Assembly (NCBI RefSeq): GCF_004770995.1
Contig: NZ_RQHW01000078.1
Coordinates: forward strand, 104,344 to 168,343
From: Leptospira idonii
GTDB lineage: Bacteria; Spirochaetota; Leptospiria; Leptospirales; Leptospiraceae
Length of the DNA: 64,000 nt
Direction: 5' to 3'
The notes beneath the pieces are model-generated. The model was not told where the DNA came from and did not search any database. It saw nothing but the letters and a program-made list of their open reading frames with translations. The first letter of the stretch is position 1. Each line of letters opens with the position of its first letter. Below, piece after piece: positions 29,171 to 39,600 of the stretch. Both the position numbers and the translations under genes were made by a program.

Positions 29171-31131
29171 CCCTTTAGCTCTGAAAAATTACGAAACGCT
29201 TCCAAAGCTTCCGGATTGGCAAGAGCGTTTTGATTCTTCACGGTCTCTCCTTGCACTGTTTGTTTCACAGCAATTTCCACTTTTTTTCCGTTCACCGTAT
29301 AAGGGATGTCAGGTACAGAAAGAACTAAAGAAGGAACATGGCGAGGGGAAGTTTGGTTTTTGATTTTTTCTTTAAGAGAAGAGCGCAATTCGTCTGTTAA
29401 AGAAACACCTTCTTTCATTTTTACGAATAACACAATACGAACATCTTCTTTCCATTCCTGACCGATGATCACCGAATCGGCGACTTCCGGAAAAGTTTCC
29501 ACCACGGAATAAATATCCGAGGTTCCGATGCGGACTCCTCCCGGATTCAATGTGGCGTCGGAACGTCCATAGATGATCATTCCGTCATTTTTAGTGATCT
29601 CCGCAAAATCCCCGTGACACCAAATGTTCGTAAAACGAGAGAAATAAGCGGAAATATATTTCGATTTATCCGGGTCGTTCCAAAAGAAAAGAGGCATAGA
29701 AGGGAAAGGAGATTCGCAAACCAATTCTCCTTTTTCTTGCTCCACCGGTTTCCCCTCTTCGTTGTAGACTTTCACGTTCATTCCCAATCCTCTGGATTGA
29801 AGTTCTCCTTCATAAACCGGCAAAGTAGGATTTCCTAACGCAAAACATCCGTTCAAGTCCGTTCCTCCGGAAATGGAAGAAAGCTGAACATCCGATTTGA
29901 TGTTTTCATAAACATAACGAAAGCCGGAAGGAAACAAAGGACTTCCCGTCGAAAGAATCACTTTCAGGTTCTTCAGAGAAAACAGATCCTTCGGCTTTGC
30001 CTGTTCCGATTCCAATACGGAAATATATTTCGCACTTGTGCCGAAGACTGGGATTTGATCTTCATCCGCCCATTTCCATAAAACTTCCCAGCCGGGATAC
30101 AAAGGATTCCCATCAAACTGACATATCGTGGCTCCTAGTGCCAAAGCACTTTGCGTCCAATTCCACATCATCCATCCGCAAGTGGTATAATAGAATATTT
30201 TTTCGCCTGCGGATAGATTCGCATGCAGAGAAAGTTCCTTGGTATGATTCAATAAAACGCCTGCTCCCTGTACGATGCATTTAGGAAGGCCTGTAGTTCC
30301 GGAAGAGAACATAATGTACACAGGATCTTGGAAATGAATGGATTCGTATTTGATTTCGGAAACGGGAACTTCAGAAATCTCGGAAGCACGAATGGGAAGG
30401 GAGATTCCGTCCAAAGAAAAATCGGAATCGATAAACGGATGTATGATGGTTCCGCAGAAGTTTTTCGCATTCTCTCCCGAAGCAAGTTTCCCTGAAACTT
30501 CCTTCACCTTGTCCAGAATGGATATTTTTTTACCTTTAAACAGATATGCATCCACGGTCAAAAGTATCTTAGGCTGGATCTGTTCGAAACGATCCAAAAC
30601 TCCCTTAGTTCCGAAATCGGGAGAAGCACTGGACCAGATCGCTCCCAAAGAAGTTGCGGCAAGCATTCCGATGGTGGAGATGGGAGCGTTCGGAACCAAA
30701 CCGCAGACTCGGTCCCCTTTAGATACGCCTAACGAACGCAAGTGTTTTTGGAACCTAGCGACTTCTTTCTTTAACTGAAGATAGGTGAGAGACTGTTTAC
30801 TACCATCCTCTCCCAGAAAAAGAATGGCAAGATCTTCTTCTTTACCTCCGTTCAATAGATTCTCAGCGAAATTAAAACTGGCTCCAGGAAACCAAACAGA
30901 ATCCCAAAAAGAAGAAGCTGTGCGGATCACTTCTGTAGGAGGAGTGTGCAAAATGAACTTGGATTCTTCCATCCAAAACTTCCAAAAATCGGAATGGTTG
31001 TCTACGGACCATTTCCAAAGAGATGGGTAGTCAGGCAGTTTTCGAGAAGTCTTCTCTTCCAGCTTTTTACGAAACGTTTCTAAATTACTTGAGGAAGAAG
31101 AAGGGGACCACAAAGGGTTTGAAAATGCCAT
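29167..31131 (-). CDS. aacS: Acetoacetyl-CoA synthetase
   Basis: A 654-residue acyl-adenylate-forming enzyme activating acetoacetate to acetoacetyl-CoA. The N-terminal ACS cap is present (FWKFWMEESKF and ASFNFAENLLNG). Then come the ATP loop YIMFSSGTTGLPKCIVQG, YTTCGWMMWNW, GGTDLNGCF and the C-terminal IPYTVNGKKVEIAVK lysine region. The length and AASF-like features match AacS rather than acetyl-CoA synthetase. The role is use of ketone bodies or poly-hydroxybutyrate products for lipid synthesis. Confidence 0.92.
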   Translation of the reverse strand: MAFSNPLWSPSSSSSNLETFRKKLEEKTSRKLPDYPSLWKWSVDNHSDFWKFWMEESKFILHTPPTEVIRTASSFWDSVWFPGASFNFAENLLNGGKEEDLAILFLGEDGSKQSLTYLQLKKEVARFQKHLRSLGVSKGDRVCGLVPNAPISTIGMLAATSLGAIWSSASPDFGTKGVLDRFEQIQPKILLTVDAYLFKGKKISILDKVKEVSGKLASGENAKNFCGTIIHPFIDSDFSLDGISLPIRASEISEVPVSEIKYESIHFQDPVYIMFSSGTTGLPKCIVQGAGVLLNHTKELSLHANLSAGEKIFYYTTCGWMMWNWTQSALALGATICQFDGNPLYPGWEVLWKWADEDQIPVFGTSAKYISVLESEQAKPKDLFSLKNLKVILSTGSPLFPSGFRYVYENIKSDVQLSSISGGTDLNGCFALGNPTLPVYEGELQSRGLGMNVKVYNEEGKPVEQEKGELVCESPFPSMPLFFWNDPDKSKYISAYFSRFTNIWCHGDFAEITKNDGMIIYGRSDATLNPGGVRIGTSDIYSVVETFPEVADSVIIGQEWKEDVRIVLFVKMKEGVSLTDELRSSLKEKIKNQTSPRHVPSLVLSVPDIPYTVNGKKVEIAVKQTVQGETVKNQNALANPEALEAFRNFSELKG

Positions 31132-31256
31132 GCAGGCAAAACTAGTATCATATTATGGAATTGGCAAGCTCATTCATATCCCAATCCCTAGGCAAATTTT
31201 CTTCTGGTTTTTTTTTCAATTCCGGCCTAGCCTGTATAAATTAACTAGAGGTTCGC

Positions 31257-32639
31257 TTGCTTTTTAATAGTTCCGTCTTTATTTTATTTTTCTCCCTCAC
31301 TTATCTTATTTATTGGCTCTCCCCCCATAAATTTCGTAAGGGAATCCTTATCGTTGCCTCCTTGGTTTTTTACGGAGCTTGGGACTTTATCTTTCTTCTG
31401 CATTTTGTGGGGATCGTTCTCATCAATTATGCTTACTACTATTACTTTGAAAGGCAGGGAGACAAAACCCGTCTGTTTTGGATTTTGCTTTTCAATGCGA
31501 TCAATTTATTTTCCTTCAAATACTGGAACTTCTTCTACCAAATCCTTCTCGATTTGGGAGCTGTGGTACCTACCGCAGAATCTTGGGCCACCCATTGGAT
31601 CCTTCCCCTTGCCATCAGCTTTTACACCTTCCAGCTCATCGCCTTCCAAATGGATGTGCACAGAGGAGATTTTAAAGAAAAGGTAGGACTTGCCGATTTC
31701 GTTCTTTTCATCCTATTCTTCCCTCAGTTGATCGCAGGCCCCATTCTTAGAGCCCGCGACTTCTTAGCCAAGATCCCCATTCCTAAAAAGCCGAACCGAT
31801 TGATGTTCGAAACGGGAATGGGATGGATTCTAGTGGGACTCATCAAAAAGGTTTTGATCGCCGATCAAATCTCAGCAATCCCCGATCAGATTTTCGCTAA
31901 TCCTTCCGGTTACGATTTTCTTTCCCTGCTCATAGGAATTTATTTTTTCGCAATGCAGATCTACTGCGACTTCGCAGGTTATACGGACATCGCAAGAGGA
32001 TGTTCCGCATTATTAGGATACAAACTCCCTCCTAACTTTACCGGACCTTTTCTTTCTTCCTCGTTCCAGGAATTTTGGAGAAGATGGCACATCACTCTTT
32101 CCAGCTGGCTGAGAGACTACCTTTACTTCGCATTAGGCGGAAGCAGAAAAGGAGTTCTCATGTCTTATGTGAACCTCTTCATAACGATGGTTCTAGGCGG
32201 TCTTTGGCACGGAGCAAACTATACTTTCATCATGTGGGGAGTATGGATGGGTGCTTTGTTATGCGGAGAGCGTTTCTGGTTCACGATCAAGAACAAAGAC
32301 AGCAAACCTTGGCCGAGATGGATCAAAGTCCCTATCATCTTTCACGTCTCTATCATGAGTTTGATTTTTTTCCGCGCGGATTCCATCAAAACATCCTGGC
32401 TTTATTTCAAAGGTTTTATCGCAAACGAAGGAGCAAGGATCACTCTTCCGAATGGAATCGGTTATTTGGTATTTTTATTCATTCTGCTTCATGTGATCGA
32501 ATACTACCCATCTCTCCTCAAAAAGGAGAAAGTAAGAAAATGGGAATGGGCTCTTTTGCCTTCTCTCATCGTATTTTTTTCCTTTTGGATTGCGGGAAGC
32601 GTATCCGAAGTCAGAACCTTTATTTATTTTCAATTTTAA
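31257..32639 (+). CDS. MBOAT family O-acyltransferase (AlgI-like)
   Basis: A 460-residue polytopic membrane protein. The start is TTG 31257 (MLFNSSVFILFF), since MLFNS is the usual N-terminus of AlgI-type proteins; AGAGG lies upstream. Family features are FYTFQLIAFQMDVHRG, CDFAGYTDIARG, FQEFWRRWHITLSSWLRDYL, and the catalytic-histidine segment GGLWHGANYTF. Such enzymes move acyl groups across the membrane to acylate exopolysaccharide or cell-surface glycans. The DUF1574 gene downstream probably supplies the periplasmic partner. Confidence 0.93.
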   Translation: MLFNSSVFILFFSLTYLIYWLSPHKFRKGILIVASLVFYGAWDFIFLLHFVGIVLINYAYYYYFERQGDKTRLFWILLFNAINLFSFKYWNFFYQILLDLGAVVPTAESWATHWILPLAISFYTFQLIAFQMDVHRGDFKEKVGLADFVLFILFFPQLIAGPILRARDFLAKIPIPKKPNRLMFETGMGWILVGLIKKVLIADQISAIPDQIFANPSGYDFLSLLIGIYFFAMQIYCDFAGYTDIARGCSALLGYKLPPNFTGPFLSSSFQEFWRRWHITLSSWLRDYLYFALGGSRKGVLMSYVNLFITMVLGGLWHGANYTFIMWGVWMGALLCGERFWFTIKNKDSKPWPRWIKVPIIFHVSIMSLIFFRADSIKTSWLYFKGFIANEGARITLPNGIGYLVFLFILLHVIEYYPSLLKKEKVRKWEWALLPSLIVFFSFWIAGSVSEVRTFIYFQF

Positions 32640-32651
32640 GAAGCTGGATCT

Positions 32652-33812
32652 ATGAACTCGAAATCAACAAACAAAGTATGGAAACAATGGATTTGGTGGA
32701 AACCGATTGCGGTTTTCGTACTGTTTCTCGCATTTGACAGACTTCTTACTATTCCTTATTTGAGAAACAGAGTCACAAATTATAAATCCGTCGATCTTAC
32801 GTTAGCTGAAGTTTCTTCCAACGGCGATCCGGTGGATTATGAAAAGGAAAAAGACGGAACCAAACAAGTTTGGGCTTTGGGAACTTCCAGATCCAAAGCA
32901 TTCAATGCGTTTCCTGATCCGGCTTATTCCAAAATGGATCCTTTCCTGACGGAAGAGGAAAAGAAAAAGATGGGAGAATGGAAAGGGAAAGCGATTTCAT
33001 TTCCTGGCGGATCTTTCTTAAACTTTTACACAAGATTCTATCAACTTCTGGAAAGAGGATACAAACCGGATTTCGTTTTTATAGAAATTTCTCCGGGAAG
33101 CTTCAACCGAAACAGTTTGATCAATATCTATTCCAAACAGGAAGGTCTGTCCATTCCTTATGCTCTTTCGCATTACAATCGTTTTGAGACAGAAACAATT
33201 GCCCGACTTTTCGTAACTCGCACTTTTTTATCCTACAGATATCAATTTAATTTTACGAAGTTTTTCGACTTCTTACAAGGCAAGGAAGGGAAAGCCCCTC
33301 TCTTGGAAAAAGCTTTGAAGGATATGAACATCGATCCCAACGAGTTGAATCGCAATTCAGGAGTGAGAGATACAATTGATCAATATCTTTCTGCCGATGG
33401 GAAAGCTCATTTCGACGACGATTTCGATCCTAATCCGAGCACAAACTTGTATGCGATCAAATACATGTGGATGGTGAACGAATTACAAAGAACCATTTAC
33501 AGTGATTTCATTATGGACTATGAGCAATTGGAATATGTTTCCAGAATCATAGATGTACTGAATGAACGCAACATCCCCTTTATATTTTGGAAACCTAAAT
33601 TCCATTCCGTTTTGGATCCTTTGGAAAACAACGAGTTCACTCAGAAACTATATTCGGAAGTGATCATTCCAAAAATCACCGAAAAAGGGGCAACCTATAT
33701 AGATGCAAGTAAGTTGCCTTTAAAATGCAATTATTACCAAGATGCGGCTCATTATTCCTCCAGATGTTACACTGAATTAGCGAAGGAGATCCTAAAAGCC
33801 GCCGGAAAATAA
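32652..33812 (+). CDS. DUF1574 family protein, SGNH-hydrolase-like partner of the MBOAT enzyme
   Basis: A 386-residue protein with one N-terminal membrane helix (KPIAVFVLFLAFDRLLTIP) and a large external domain. The motif WALGTSRSKAFNAFP resembles block I (nucleophile Ser) of SGNH esterases, and DAAHYSSRCY near the end supplies the Asp-His pair. DUF1574 proteins are typical of Leptospira. With the adjacent AlgI-like gene this resembles AlgI/AlgJ-type pairs in which the SGNH protein transfers the acyl group in the periplasm. The activity is inferred. Confidence 0.82.
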   Translation: MNSKSTNKVWKQWIWWKPIAVFVLFLAFDRLLTIPYLRNRVTNYKSVDLTLAEVSSNGDPVDYEKEKDGTKQVWALGTSRSKAFNAFPDPAYSKMDPFLTEEEKKKMGEWKGKAISFPGGSFLNFYTRFYQLLERGYKPDFVFIEISPGSFNRNSLINIYSKQEGLSIPYALSHYNRFETETIARLFVTRTFLSYRYQFNFTKFFDFLQGKEGKAPLLEKALKDMNIDPNELNRNSGVRDTIDQYLSADGKAHFDDDFDPNPSTNLYAIKYMWMVNELQRTIYSDFIMDYEQLEYVSRIIDVLNERNIPFIFWKPKFHSVLDPLENNEFTQKLYSEVIIPKITEKGATYIDASKLPLKCNYYQDAAHYSSRCYTELAKEILKAAGK

Positions 33813-33837
33813 ATTTCCAGAGTCTAATAGAAAGGTC

Positions 33838-34200
33838 ATGAAGTTTCTAAAATTCGCATTCATACTGATCTTCTGTTCCAATTTTGCATTACAGAAGATC
33901 GTAGACAACGAGGCAAACTGTGGAGTCATCGGCTCCCCGGAAGGCACTTGTCCTTATGCGTTTTTAGACCATGGAACCCATACGGAACTGGATCACGATT
34001 TATCCGAAGAAGGAGATCATCCCGATCACGTCTGCTTTTCTTGTCCTTGCAATCTTCAACTTTCCGTTTCCTGGGATTTGAATCTCGATCGAATCTACAT
34101 CCACCTAAATACTGTTTACCTTACATTCAGCGAACCTGTTCACAAAGAACTCCCTAGCACCAAAGGTTATTTCCGCCCACCCCGCCACCACCTCTCCTAA
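33838..34200 (+). CDS. Small exported His/Cys/Asp-rich protein at the head of the metal efflux operon
   Basis: A 120-residue protein with an N-terminal signal sequence (FLKFAFILIFCSNFAL). The mature part has DHGTHTELDHDLSEEGDHPD next to HVCFSCPCNLQL, a likely metal-binding cluster. It ends in YFRPPRHHLS, recalling the RGPP tail of CzcI/DUF2946-type proteins. Position before CzcCBA-like genes supports a periplasmic metal-sensing or buffering role. The family is assigned by pattern only. It begins 25 bases after the DUF1574 gene. Confidence 0.7.
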   Translation: MKFLKFAFILIFCSNFALQKIVDNEANCGVIGSPEGTCPYAFLDHGTHTELDHDLSEEGDHPDHVCFSCPCNLQLSVSWDLNLDRIYIHLNTVYLTFSEPVHKELPSTKGYFRPPRHHLS

Positions 34201-34239
34201 TCGCAAATAAGCGGAGCTCTCGCTCTGCAAGGAGAAGGT

Positions 34240-35556
34240 ATGTCCTTATATTATTTTCACCGAAAACTAACATCGGTTTATTGTATTCTAATCTTTTTCG
34301 CCTGTTTTCCTTTATTCGGGGAAAAAGAGACTTCATTTTGTGTTCCTCCCTGGGATTTGGATAAAATCGCAGACTGCGGAGTGAAACATCACCCCGAGTT
34401 TAAAATGGAAGTCTTGCGGTTGAAGGAAATCCAAGGCAGGAAAAAAATATCCTCCTACTTTTTCCCTAGCAACCCCAACGTATCCGGCTACGTATCCAAA
34501 AGATCGGCGGCTTCCGAACTCATTCCGGTTAATTCCAATCACGCGAACAACTTCCAAGTTATGGTCTCTCAGGAAATTTACGTAGGAGGGAAAAGGGAAA
34601 CCTCCATTCGGATTGCGGACGAAGAATTCAAAACGCAAGCTTTTCGTCTGGAGTCTGTTCGGCGAAATTTGTATTTCAGAACTCTTTCCCTACTGGCAAG
34701 ATACACAAATTATAAAAAAGAAGAGGAAGTCACAAGAGGGCTTTACGACTTAACGAAAGAAATCACCAGACTCGCACAAGCAAGAGTGAAAGAAGGATTA
34801 GCTCCTGCCATGGACGAAACCCTTGCTCTTTCGGAAGAACTAAGAATGGCTAAGTTGTGGCAGCAAAGCAAACGAAAGACGGAACAAAGCCACGGAGAGA
34901 TTTCCATTTTGCTGGGCCTTCCTACTGAAAAAAATTTCGTTTGGGAAGGAAGTTTCCATTTCGAAAACGGACTCCCGGGGGAGAAGGAAAAAATCATAGA
35001 GATTGCGCTTCGCAATCGTCCGGAAATTTCCTTATCCGAAAAAGAAATCCAATTGGCGATGCTGAGATTGGAAGAAGTCAAACTGCAAAAGATTCCCAAT
35101 TTAAGTTTCGGTGCTTTCGTACAAAACGACGGATTCAACGAACGAGTGATTGGTGGTCAGGTTAGTATGCCGCTCACTCTTTGGAGAGATTATGAAGGGG
35201 AAACCTTAGTCGCAAAATCGAAACAAGAACAATCTTTGGAAACCAAAGAATCCGTAGAAAGAATCATCAAACAAGAAGTCATCAACGCAGTTTCAAATTA
35301 TTTAACTTTAAAGGAAGAATACTCGCTCTTTAGTAAAGATATTTTGAAGCAGACGGATACGGACCTACAGTTTTTGAAAGAAGCTTTGCGGTTGGGACAA
35401 ATCAAAGTCATCGATGCCTTAAACAGCCAAAGAGTTCTATACCAAACCAAATTGAATCATTCACAAACGGGAGCAGATTTTGCTCTCTCTCAGATCGAAC
35501 TGGTCCGTGTTTTAGGGCTTGAAGAAACCACACTTACATTAGGTGGCAAATTATGA
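34240..35556 (+). CDS. CzcC-like outer membrane efflux protein (TolC family)
   Basis: A 438-residue outer-membrane factor with signal peptide (LTSVYCILIFFACFPLFG). It has two helical hairpin repeats typical of OEP domains (EITRLAQARVKEGLAPAMD and DLQFLKEALRLGQIKVIDAL). It forms the exit duct for the RND pump encoded downstream. Its stop overlaps the start of the adaptor gene by 4 bases. Confidence 0.9.
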   Translation: MSLYYFHRKLTSVYCILIFFACFPLFGEKETSFCVPPWDLDKIADCGVKHHPEFKMEVLRLKEIQGRKKISSYFFPSNPNVSGYVSKRSAASELIPVNSNHANNFQVMVSQEIYVGGKRETSIRIADEEFKTQAFRLESVRRNLYFRTLSLLARYTNYKKEEEVTRGLYDLTKEITRLAQARVKEGLAPAMDETLALSEELRMAKLWQQSKRKTEQSHGEISILLGLPTEKNFVWEGSFHFENGLPGEKEKIIEIALRNRPEISLSEKEIQLAMLRLEEVKLQKIPNLSFGAFVQNDGFNERVIGGQVSMPLTLWRDYEGETLVAKSKQEQSLETKESVERIIKQEVINAVSNYLTLKEEYSLFSKDILKQTDTDLQFLKEALRLGQIKVIDALNSQRVLYQTKLNHSQTGADFALSQIELVRVLGLEETTLTLGGKL

Positions 35557-36698
35557 AAACGAAAATCTTATCCTTTCTTGCGATCCTCACAATCTGTCTT
35601 TCCGCTGTTTTCTACTTTCAATCGAAGGGAGAGAAAAAGGGAAATGAGGAGAGTGAAAAAGAAGAATCCTCTTATCTAAACCTTTCCGAGGAAAAAATAA
35701 AGAACCTGGACCTAAAGACGGAAAGAGTCATCCTCTCCGAATATTCCACGGAAATAGAATTGATCGGAGAAACGGAAGCGATCCCGGACGCCGTCATCGA
35801 CATTCCGGCCAGAGTCGCAGGAAGGATCACATCCGTTCATTTCATCGAAGGAGATAAAATCCAAAAAGGGCAACTGCTTGCAAAAATCGATTCCCCCGAA
35901 CTCGCAAAATTAAGATCGGTTTATCAAAGCGCCAAAGCGAAGTACAATGCTTCCGAACAAAATATACAAAGAATTCGATCTTTAATCCAGATGAATCTGG
36001 CAGCAAAACAAGAATTAGTAGATGCGGAAGCCAATTTAAAATTGATTCGCTCCGAAAGAATCGCTGCGGAAGAAAACCTGAGAGCGAACGGACTTGCAGT
36101 AAACGATGAGGTTTCCGGAATTTATAAATTGTATTCTCCTAAAACGGGTCTTGCCATTTCCAGAAATGCGATTCCAGGTTCATTGATTCCCTCCGATCAA
36201 AACCTAACTACGATTGCAGACCTAAGCAGCTTATGGTTCCAGGCTAAAATTTTCGAAGGAGACCTTCAATATTTAAGCGAAGGCAATTCCGTCAAAATCG
36301 TGTTAAATGCCTATCCTGATCTGGGTTTCGAAGGGAAACTGGATCATATCGGAGAAAAGGTGGATCCGATCTCCCGCACCATCCACGCAAGAATCGTATT
36401 TAAAAACAAAGAGAAAAAAGGAAAGATAGGTCTTTTCGGAAAAGCTTTCGTTCAAACAAAACCCAGAGAAGGAATTCGAATGAATTCCGGTGCGATTCTC
36501 AATTATCAAAACAAAAACTACGTATTCGTGAAAGTGAGTGAAGACAAGTTTCGTTGGACGGAAGTAGAGATAGGACAAAAAACCGACGGAAAGATAGAGA
36601 TCAAACAAGGATTAAATGAAAATGAGGAAGTAGTTTCTCAAGGATCTTTCGAATTAAAATCGATCTTTTTCAAAGCAAGTTTCGGGGAGGAGGATTGA
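35553..36698 (+). CDS. CzcB-like RND efflux periplasmic adaptor
   Basis: A 381-residue membrane-fusion protein with an N-terminal membrane anchor (ILSFLAILTICLSAVFYF). The lipoyl-like half GRITSVHFIEGDKIQKGQLL precedes an alpha-helical hairpin (about 110-165) and beta-barrel domains (NSVKIVLNAYPDLGFEGKLD, GAILNYQNKNYVFVK). It bridges the inner-membrane pump and the outer-membrane channel. The pump gene begins 1 base after its stop. Confidence 0.92.
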   Translation: MKTKILSFLAILTICLSAVFYFQSKGEKKGNEESEKEESSYLNLSEEKIKNLDLKTERVILSEYSTEIELIGETEAIPDAVIDIPARVAGRITSVHFIEGDKIQKGQLLAKIDSPELAKLRSVYQSAKAKYNASEQNIQRIRSLIQMNLAAKQELVDAEANLKLIRSERIAAEENLRANGLAVNDEVSGIYKLYSPKTGLAISRNAIPGSLIPSDQNLTTIADLSSLWFQAKIFEGDLQYLSEGNSVKIVLNAYPDLGFEGKLDHIGEKVDPISRTIHARIVFKNKEKKGKIGLFGKAFVQTKPREGIRMNSGAILNYQNKNYVFVKVSEDKFRWTEVEIGQKTDGKIEIKQGLNENEEVVSQGSFELKSIFFKASFGEED

Positions 36699-36699
36699 T

Positions 36700-39600
36700 A
36701 TGGAATTTCTTACCAGAATCGTACAATGGTCCCTATCCCACAGAATGTTCGTTCTTGCGGGAACACTCTTCCTCATTCTTTTCGGGATCTTTGCAGCAAG
36801 CAGAATCAAAGTGGATGCGATTCCGGACATCACGAACGTACAAGTACAAATCGTAACTTCATCCCCTTCCCTATCCAGTTTGGAAATAGAACAATACGTA
36901 ACTTTTCCGGTGGAAAGGTCTCTCGCAGGGATTCCCAAACTGAAAGAAGTGCGCTCTATATCCCGCTACGGATTCTCTCTCGTCACAGCTATTTTCGAAG
37001 ACAATGCGGATCTGTATTTAGCAAGACAGCTAGTAAGTGAAAAACTGGTGGAGGCTTCCTCCGAGATTCCACCTAACTTTGGATCACCGAAAATCGCTCC
37101 TATCACCACTGGTTTGGGGGAAGTATTTCAATTTACATTGGAAAGCGATCATCACAACCAAATGGATCTAACCACATACCTCAACTGGGAAATCAACCCT
37201 GTTTTGAAAACGGTTCCCGGAATCGTGGAAGTGAACGGCTTCGGAGGAAGGCAAAAACAATACCAAGTCATTGTGAACCCCCAGGCGATGATTTCACTCG
37301 GAGTTTCTTTAAAACAAATCGCAGAAGCGATCGCACAAAACAATTCCCAATCGGGAAGCGGATATGTGGAAAAAAACAAAGAACAATTGATTTTAGGAAG
37401 CGACGGACTTCTTAAATCCGTAGATGACTTTCGAAAGATCCAAGTGGGAAGAACCCCCGACGGATTTCCTGTATATTTAAGTTCGGTGGCTCGCATCGAA
37501 GAAGGTTATAAGCTAAGAAAAGGAGCATCCACCGCCAACGGAAAAGGAGAAACCGTAGGGGCGATCACATTGATGTTATTAGGTGAAAATTCTCTCAACG
37601 CAACAAAAAACGTAAAAGAAAAAATCGTTCAAATTGAAAAGACACTCCCCGTAGGAATGAAGATCGTTCCTTACTACGACAGATCCGTGATGGTAAAAAA
37701 TACGATCAGTACGGTGATCTGGAACCTGACGGAAGGGGCCTTACTTGTAGTAGTTGTATTGTTTTTGATGATGGGAAACCTTCGTTCCGGGCTTGTCATT
37801 GCAGCCACAATCCCCTTGGCGATGTTATTTGCCATTGGGATGATGTATTTGAGGGATCTTCCCGCAAACCTTATGTCTATGGGAGCGGTCGATTTCGGAC
37901 TTATAGTAGACGGTGCCGTCATTTTGATCGAGAACTCTTACCGAAGATTGTTCGAAAAAAGAAACGAGCTGAAACGAAAACTGACGGAAGAAGAAAAAAG
38001 AGAAACCATACTCAATGCGACGATCGAAGTAAGGAAGGCCACCATTTACGGAGAGATCATCATAGCCATCGTTTATCTTCCTATCCTCACCTTACAAGGA
38101 ACAGAAGGAAAAATGTTTATTCCTATGGCGCTCACCGTTTTATTCGCACTACTCGGCGCCTTCTTTCTAACACTGACGATCATTCCTGTACTTGCCTCGA
38201 TGATTTTGGATCCTAAAGAAACGGATCAGGAAGAAACTCCTTTGTTTCATAAGATACAAACGAAGTACAACTATTACTTCGAAAGGATATTTCAATTCCC
38301 AGAAAGAACCATTTACGGCACAGTAGGGGCCTTTGTTTGTTCGCTAGTTTTATTTATGTTTTTAGGAGGAGAATTTTTGCCTAAGTTAGACGAAGGAAAT
38401 CTATTATTGGAAATAACAAGGCTCCCCTCTTCTTCTCTCACACAATCGAACGAAACGTCCGATAAAATCGAAAAGCTGCTGTTGAAAGAAATTCCAGAAA
38501 TCACAGGAGTCGTTTCCAGAACAGGTTCTCCCGAACTCTCCATCGAGCCGATGGGATTGGAGAAAACGGATGTTTATCTAAACTTAAAACCGAAAAAGGA
38601 ATGGTCTCTTTCTCAGGAAGATTTGGAGGAAAAAATTTCGGAACTGATCTCCCAACATGTTCCTGAAGTGGCCGTAGGAATCTCGCAACCGATCGAAATG
38701 AGAAACAACGAAATCATGGCGGGAATTCGTGCGGATGTAGGAATCAAAATCTACGGGGAAGACATTCCCACCTTAAAAAGACTGGCGGAACAGATCGCCA
38801 AAGAAATCGAAAAAGAAAAGGGAGTGGTAGATCTTCGCATCGAACAATTATCAGGGTTGCAGTATCTCAGAATCACACCGAACAGAGACAAGTTGGCAAG
38901 ATACGGAGAATCCGTCGCCAATGTGGGACAAGTAGTCGCCTCTTTATCCGCAGGTCACCCCGTGGGAATCCTATATGAAGGTAAAAAAAGATTCGATATC
39001 GTAATCAAATCAGATTGGAGAGAAGATGTGAATTCCATCGGACAACTTCCCGTAGAAACCTCTCAAAACACTTTCATTCCTTTGTCCGAGTTGACCGACA
39101 TACAATACGAAGACGGTCCTGTGCAAATCAATCATGAAAATCAAAATAGATATGCGCTCATTCAATTCAACGTAAGAGGCAGGGATTTGGTGAGCACTGT
39201 GGAAGCGGTAGATAAAAAAATCCAATCCGGCATTCTTTTTCCGCCTAGTTATAGTTACGTTCTCGGAGGAGAATTCCAGAAATATAAATCCGCAGCAAAT
39301 ACCTTAATGATTGTGGTTCCGATCACTTTGGGAATCATCCTTCTGATTTTATATTTGGCGTTCCGAAATTGGAATCCCGTTCTGATCATTTTCTTAAATG
39401 TCCCTTTTGCAGTCACAGGAGGAATCATTGCTCTATTTCTCAGACAAATGCCTTTTAGTATTTCCGCAGGAATCGGATTTATAGCTCTCTTCGGAGTCGC
39501 AATCCTAAACGGTTTAGTATTGATTTCCTTCACCAAGGAAATGGAAGAAAAAGGGGAAAGTAAAAAGAATGCAGTCATTCAGGCCGCAAAACAAAGATTA

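Noticed and set aside
30338..30778. 146-codon plus-strand frame antisense to aacS
   Set aside because: Shadow of a well-supported gene; no recognisable domain.
32075..32737. 220-codon frame overlapping the MBOAT and DUF1574 genes
   Set aside because: It is the +2 shadow of two clearly coding frames.
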